From Flavobacteriaceae bacterium (GTDB lineage: Bacteria; Bacteroidota; Bacteroidia; Flavobacteriales; Flavobacteriaceae), in assembly GCA_023700885.1 (NCBI GenBank), contig JAMPYA010000001.1, positions 1 to 45,169 of the forward strand: 45,169 nucleotides of DNA, in the 5' to 3' direction. Of this stretch, positions 41,225 through 45,169 are shown piece by piece. Both the position numbers and the translations under genes were made by a program. Numbering within the stretch: the first letter of the stretch is position 1; the number at the start of each line of letters is the position of its first letter. Below the pieces are notes generated by a model. That model worked only from the letters and a program-made list of their open reading frames with translations. It did not search any database and had not been told where the DNA came from.

Positions 41225-44200
41225 ATGGCTTCAGATAAAAAATATTGGAAAAGTGTTGAAGAACTTAAAGCACACAGTCCTTTAATTGAAAAATTAAGAA
41301 ATGATGAATTTGTAGAAGAAATTCCTATTGATGAGTTTTTAGGAAATAAAGAAAGCCTAGATAATTCATCAACAACGCGTAGAGATTTCCTTAAATATGT
41401 TGGATTTACAACAGTAGCAGCATCTGTTGCTGCTTGTGAAGGTCCTGTAATCAAATCAATTCCTTATGTTGTAAAACCTGAACAAGTAGTTCCTGGTGTA
41501 GCAGATTTTTATGCAACTACCATGGCTGATGGTTTTGATTTTGCATCAATTTTAGTTAAAGTACGTGAGGGAAGACCAATCAAAATTGAACCAAATAAAT
41601 TGGCTGGTGGTACTACAAATGCCAGAGTTCAAGCTTCTGTTTTATCGTTATATGATAATAATCGTTTAAAAGCACCAAAATCTTATGATAAAGCAATTGA
41701 GTGGCACGAAGTGGATGCTCAAATTTTAGCCAAACTTAACGAGCTAAAATCACAAGGAAAAGATATTGTTTTTTTAACAGGAACATTAGCAAGTCCATCT
41801 ACAAATCAACTCATTCTTAAATTCAAAGAAAAATTCGGAAATGTTCGTCATGTTATTTATGATGCTGTTTCAGAATCTGGTGCATTAGAAGCATTTGAAG
41901 AAATGTACGGAGATAGAGCATTGCCAAATTATGATTTTTCAAAAGTTGAAACAGTAGTTTCATTTGGAGCTGACTTTTTAGGCGATTGGCAAGGTGGTGG
42001 TTTTGAAGCCGATTTTGCTAAAACTAGAGTGCCTAAAAATGGGAAAATGTCTAGACATATCCAATTTGAAGCAAATTTATCTTTAACAGGCGCCAATTCA
42101 GATAAAAGAATCTTAGCTAAACCATCAGAACAAGCTTTTGCACTAATCAATCTATACAATAAATTAACTGGTAGTTCACTTCCATCTAAAAAAACATCTG
42201 TTGATGTTGATGTCGAAAAGGCTGTAAAACAACTTAAATCTACCGGAAATAAATCAGTAGTTGTTTGTGGAATCAATGATAAAAATTTACAATTAATTAC
42301 ACTAGCCATTAATAATTTCCTTAAAAGCGAAGTAATTGATACTGTTGCAACTCGAAATATACGTTTAGGAAACGATGTTGAAGTAGCAAAATTAATAGCT
42401 GATATGAATTCTGGAAATGTTGGTGCATTATTGATGTATCAAACAAATCCAGTTTATTCAATGCCTAAAAGTGCCAATTTTACTGAAGCGTTGAAAAAAG
42501 TTTCAGTATCTGTTTCTTTTGCTATGAATGACCATGAAACAGCATCAATAAGTCATTTTGCCTTAGCAACACCCCATTATTTAGAATCTTGGGGTGATAT
42601 TAGTGTTCAAAACGGAACCTATAGTTTAATACAACCCACTATTAATCCGTTATTTAATACCAGTCAATTTCAAGATTGCTTATTGCGATGGATAGGTAGT
42701 GAAGAAACCTATTATGATTATCTAAAAAAATATTGGGAAAGTAATATTTTAAAAGGAGCTGCTTGGTCTCAGACTTTGCATGATGGTTTTATTACCAATC
42801 AACCTAACACGGTTACTGCTTTAAAAAATATTGATTTAAACACAGTTTCTCAAGGAGTTATAAAAGAATTCAGTGCTAAAGGATTTGAGCTTTGTTTATA
42901 CACCAAAACTGGAATGGGTGATGGTCAAATGGCTAACAATCCGTGGTTACAAGAATTTCCAGATCCAATTACAAGAACCTCTTGGGATAATTACGTAACA
43001 ATTGGTGAAGCAGATGCCAAAAAATTAGGTTTACAAAATTTTAATGTGTCTAATGGTGCGTTAAATGGAAGTAAAGTAAATCTTACTGTAAATAAAGTCG
43101 TTTTAAAAGAAGTTCCTGTTTATATTCAACCAGGTCAGGCGGTTGGAACTATTGGTTTAGCGCTTGGTTATGGAAGAAATAAAGGAATGAAAGAAGAGAT
43201 GATGATTGGTCTTAACGCTTTTTCATTGTATAATAATTTCAAAAATTATCAAGAAGTAACTATTGAAAAAACTGACGGTATTCATGAATTTGCTTGTGTA
43301 CAGTTACATCATACGATGATGGGTAGAGATATCATTAAAGAAACTACTTTAGAAACCTTTAATGATACATCCATAAATCCAGCTGAAACATGGAATAAAA
43401 CGACCAAAGTTTCCATGGATCATAAACCTGTTGCTGCCAGTTCAGTAACACTTTGGGATAATCATGATACAACTATTGGTCATCATTTTAACTTATCTAT
43501 TGATTTAAACGCATGTACCGGGTGTGGTGCTTGTGTTATTGCTTGTCATGCAGAAAATAATGTGCCAGTTGTTGGAAAAGCAGAGGTTAGAAATAGCCGA
43601 GATATGCACTGGTTAAGAATTGATCGCTATTATTCATCAGATATGAATGATGAAATTGCTGATGAGATGGAAATTGGTGTTTTAGATAAATTTAACCAGA
43701 TGGAAGTTCCATCCAATAATCCTGAAGTTGCATTTCAGCCTGTAATGTGTCAGCATTGTAATAACGCACCTTGCGAAACCGTTTGTCCGGTAGCTGCAAC
43801 AACACATGGTCATCAAGGTCAGAATCAAATGACTTATAATCGTTGTGTAGGAACACGTTATTGTGCCAATAACTGTCCTTATAAAGTTCGTAGATTCAAC
43901 TGGTTTAAATACAAAGAAAACGATGAGTTTGATTATCATATGAACGATGATTTAGGAAGAATGGTTTTAAATCCTGATGTTGTAGTTCGTTCTCGTGGAG
44001 TAATGGAAAAATGTTCTATGTGTATTCAAAAAACACAATTATCAATTTTACAGGCTAAAAATGAAGGAAGAGTTGTTGCAGATGGAGAATTCCAAACGGC
44101 TTGTTCTAGTGCTTGTAGTAGTAATGCAATTGTTTTTGGCGATGTAAATGATAAAACAAGTCAAGTTGTAAAATTGGTTGAAGATCAACGAGCTTATCAT

Positions 44201-44272
44201 TTATTAGATGCTATCGGAACAAAACCAAATGTGGTTTATCAGGTAAAAGTTAGAAATACAAACGAATCATAA
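41225..44272 (+). CDS. actB: alternative complex III iron-sulfur subunit ActB
   Basis: A 1015-residue ActB. The N-terminus has a Tat motif (TTRRDFLK, Arg52-Arg53) and a lipobox-like SVAAC with Cys71, so it is probably a Tat-exported lipoprotein. A molybdopterin-oxidoreductase-like region (about 80-740) that in known ActB lacks the cofactor is followed by a ferredoxin-like region (about 763-965) with CTGCGACVIAC, CQHCNNAPCETVCP, CVGTRYCANNCP and CSMC/ACSSAC, which bind iron-sulfur clusters that pass electrons to the haem subunits. The ATG at 41225 is preferred over an in-frame TTG at 41207. Confidence 0.93.
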   Translation: MASDKKYWKSVEELKAHSPLIEKLRNDEFVEEIPIDEFLGNKESLDNSSTTRRDFLKYVGFTTVAASVAACEGPVIKSIPYVVKPEQVVPGVADFYATTMADGFDFASILVKVREGRPIKIEPNKLAGGTTNARVQASVLSLYDNNRLKAPKSYDKAIEWHEVDAQILAKLNELKSQGKDIVFLTGTLASPSTNQLILKFKEKFGNVRHVIYDAVSESGALEAFEEMYGDRALPNYDFSKVETVVSFGADFLGDWQGGGFEADFAKTRVPKNGKMSRHIQFEANLSLTGANSDKRILAKPSEQAFALINLYNKLTGSSLPSKKTSVDVDVEKAVKQLKSTGNKSVVVCGINDKNLQLITLAINNFLKSEVIDTVATRNIRLGNDVEVAKLIADMNSGNVGALLMYQTNPVYSMPKSANFTEALKKVSVSVSFAMNDHETASISHFALATPHYLESWGDISVQNGTYSLIQPTINPLFNTSQFQDCLLRWIGSEETYYDYLKKYWESNILKGAAWSQTLHDGFITNQPNTVTALKNIDLNTVSQGVIKEFSAKGFELCLYTKTGMGDGQMANNPWLQEFPDPITRTSWDNYVTIGEADAKKLGLQNFNVSNGALNGSKVNLTVNKVVLKEVPVYIQPGQAVGTIGLALGYGRNKGMKEEMMIGLNAFSLYNNFKNYQEVTIEKTDGIHEFACVQLHHTMMGRDIIKETTLETFNDTSINPAETWNKTTKVSMDHKPVAASSVTLWDNHDTTIGHHFNLSIDLNACTGCGACVIACHAENNVPVVGKAEVRNSRDMHWLRIDRYYSSDMNDEIADEMEIGVLDKFNQMEVPSNNPEVAFQPVMCQHCNNAPCETVCPVAATTHGHQGQNQMTYNRCVGTRYCANNCPYKVRRFNWFKYKENDEFDYHMNDDLGRMVLNPDVVVRSRGVMEKCSMCIQKTQLSILQAKNEGRVVADGEFQTACSSACSSNAIVFGDVNDKTSQVVKLVEDQRAYHLLDAIGTKPNVVYQVKVRNTNES

Positions 44273-44293
44273 TAAATTAAAAAATAAAGAAAT

Positions 44294-45169
44294 ATGGCGT
44301 CTCATTATGAAGCACCTATAAGAAAACCTTTAATAATTGGAGAAAAATCTTACCACGATATTTCGGTAGATATTGCTGCACCAGTTGAAGGAAAAGCAAA
44401 TAAACTATGGTGGATTGTTTTTTCCATTTCTCTTTCTGCATTTTTGTGGGGAGTTGGTTGTATCCTTTACACCATTGGAACAGGAATCGGAGTTTGGGGT
44501 TTAAATAAAACAGTTGGTTGGGCGTGGGATATTACCAACTTTGTGTGGTGGGTAGGAATCGGTCACGCCGGAACTCTTATCTCTGCCGTATTATTATTAT
44601 TCCGTCAAAAATGGAGAATGGGAATTAACCGTTCTGCAGAAGCAATGACTATTTTTTCTGTTATGCAAGCAGGATTATTTCCTTTAATTCATATGGGTAG
44701 AGTTTGGAATGCCAACTGGGTATTACCAATTCCAAATCAGTTTGGATCACTTTGGGTTAATTTTAACTCACCATTATTGTGGGACGTATTTGCAATATCA
44801 ACGTATTTAACGGTTTCTTTAGTGTTTTGGTGGACAGGTTTATTACCCGATTTTGCCATGTTGCGCGATAGAGCCATCAAACCGTTTCAAAAGAAAATAT
44901 ATGGTTTATTGAGTTTTGGATGGAGTGGAAGAGTAAAAGATTGGAATCGTTTTGAAGAAGTTTCTTTAGTATTAGCCGGATTAGCTACTCCATTAGTTTT
45001 GTCAGTTCATACCATTGTATCTTTTGACTTTGCTACTTCTGTAATTCCAGGTTGGCATACAACCATTTTCCCACCCTATTTTGTTGCTGGAGCTATTTTT
45101 TCTGGATTTGCCATGGTAAATACCTTGCTTATCATCATGAGAAAAGTTTCTAATTTAGAAGATTATATA
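44294..45169 (+). CDS. actC: alternative complex III quinol-binding subunit ActC (NrfD family), cut by window end
   Basis: The first 292 residues of an NrfD/PsrC-type integral membrane protein, which continues past the window. ATG at 44294 begins MASHYEAPIRKPLIIGEKSYHD. Hydrophobic helices follow from about residue 40, with GIGHAGTLISAVLLLFRQKW and VMQAGLFPLIHMGRVWN, typical of ActC, which oxidises menaquinol at the periplasmic side. It starts 21 bases after actB. The remaining act genes (actD, actE, actF) are expected downstream. Confidence 0.93.
   Translation, partial: MASHYEAPIRKPLIIGEKSYHDISVDIAAPVEGKANKLWWIVFSISLSAFLWGVGCILYTIGTGIGVWGLNKTVGWAWDITNFVWWVGIGHAGTLISAVLLLFRQKWRMGINRSAEAMTIFSVMQAGLFPLIHMGRVWNANWVLPIPNQFGSLWVNFNSPLLWDVFAISTYLTVSLVFWWTGLLPDFAMLRDRAIKPFQKKIYGLLSFGWSGRVKDWNRFEEVSLVLAGLATPLVLSVHTIVSFDFATSVIPGWHTTIFPPYFVAGAIFSGFAMVNTLLIIMRKVSNLEDYI

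Noticed and set aside
1..45169. Sigma-54 promoters (GG-N10-GC type) because rpoN is present
   Set aside because: I found no convincing -24/-12 site next to any gene; a full scan was not possible by eye.
1..45169. CRISPR array, prophage, insertion sequence or defence system
   Set aside because: No regularly spaced repeats, integrase, transposase or nuclease genes are seen. The window is core chromosome.

Overview
This 45 kb window is a stretch of core chromosome from a low-GC member of the Bacteroidetes, most likely family Flavobacteriaceae. The evidence is the gene order (yceD-rpmF-fabH-accB-accC; exbB-membrane protein-exbD-exbD; rimP-nusA-infB; an alternative complex III operon), families largely typical of the phylum (DUF5686 proteins, GT117/DUF2723, PorT-like barrels), A-rich start regions instead of Shine-Dalgarno sites, and repeated promoters of the Bacteroidetes type (TTTG, about 19-20 bases, then TAnnTTTG). 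I saw no prophage, insertion sequence, CRISPR array or plasmid gene.

Layout. 1-4.4 kb: end of pdxA, then yceD-rpmF-fabH-accB-accC (ribosomal protein L32 with fatty-acid initiation). 4.4-6.8 kb: an Lrp/AsnC regulator, a membrane zinc peptidase on the minus strand and a type I asparaginase. 6.9-10.2 kb: tRNA-Ser, a TonB-energising exbB/exbD operon and a small beta-barrel protein. 10.2-18.8 kb, minus strand: PAP2-like membrane protein, rpoN, asnS, an RND/MMPL exporter and a DUF5686 barrel. 18.9-23.1 kb, minus strand: the translation cluster rplM-rpsI-rpsB-tsf-pyrH-frr. 23.3-30.9 kb: SRPBCC protein, polA, a cysteine-less thioredoxin-like protein, a NodB deacetylase and a GT117 protein. 31.0-32.0 kb: tRNA-Gln and a universal stress protein. 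32.1-36.8 kb: rimP-nusA-infB. 36.9-39.6 kb: kup and a SPOR protein. 39.7 kb to the end: actA-actB-actC of alternative complex III, the last gene cut by the window edge.

The genes are mostly housekeeping: translation, transcription elongation, fatty-acid synthesis, DNA repair and respiration. The least explained signals are non-coding. A 107-bp element, about 94% identical by eye and without indels, forms the 5' leader and start codon of two unrelated minus-strand genes (pyrH and the SRPBCC gene). It holds conserved inverted repeats, and next to the second copy lies a partial duplication of the polA 3' end. Other candidates are leader hairpins before rpsB and rimP, a perfect palindrome just upstream of the pyrH -7 box, a duplicated haem domain in ActA, and a CxxC-bearing insert in the first ExbD.
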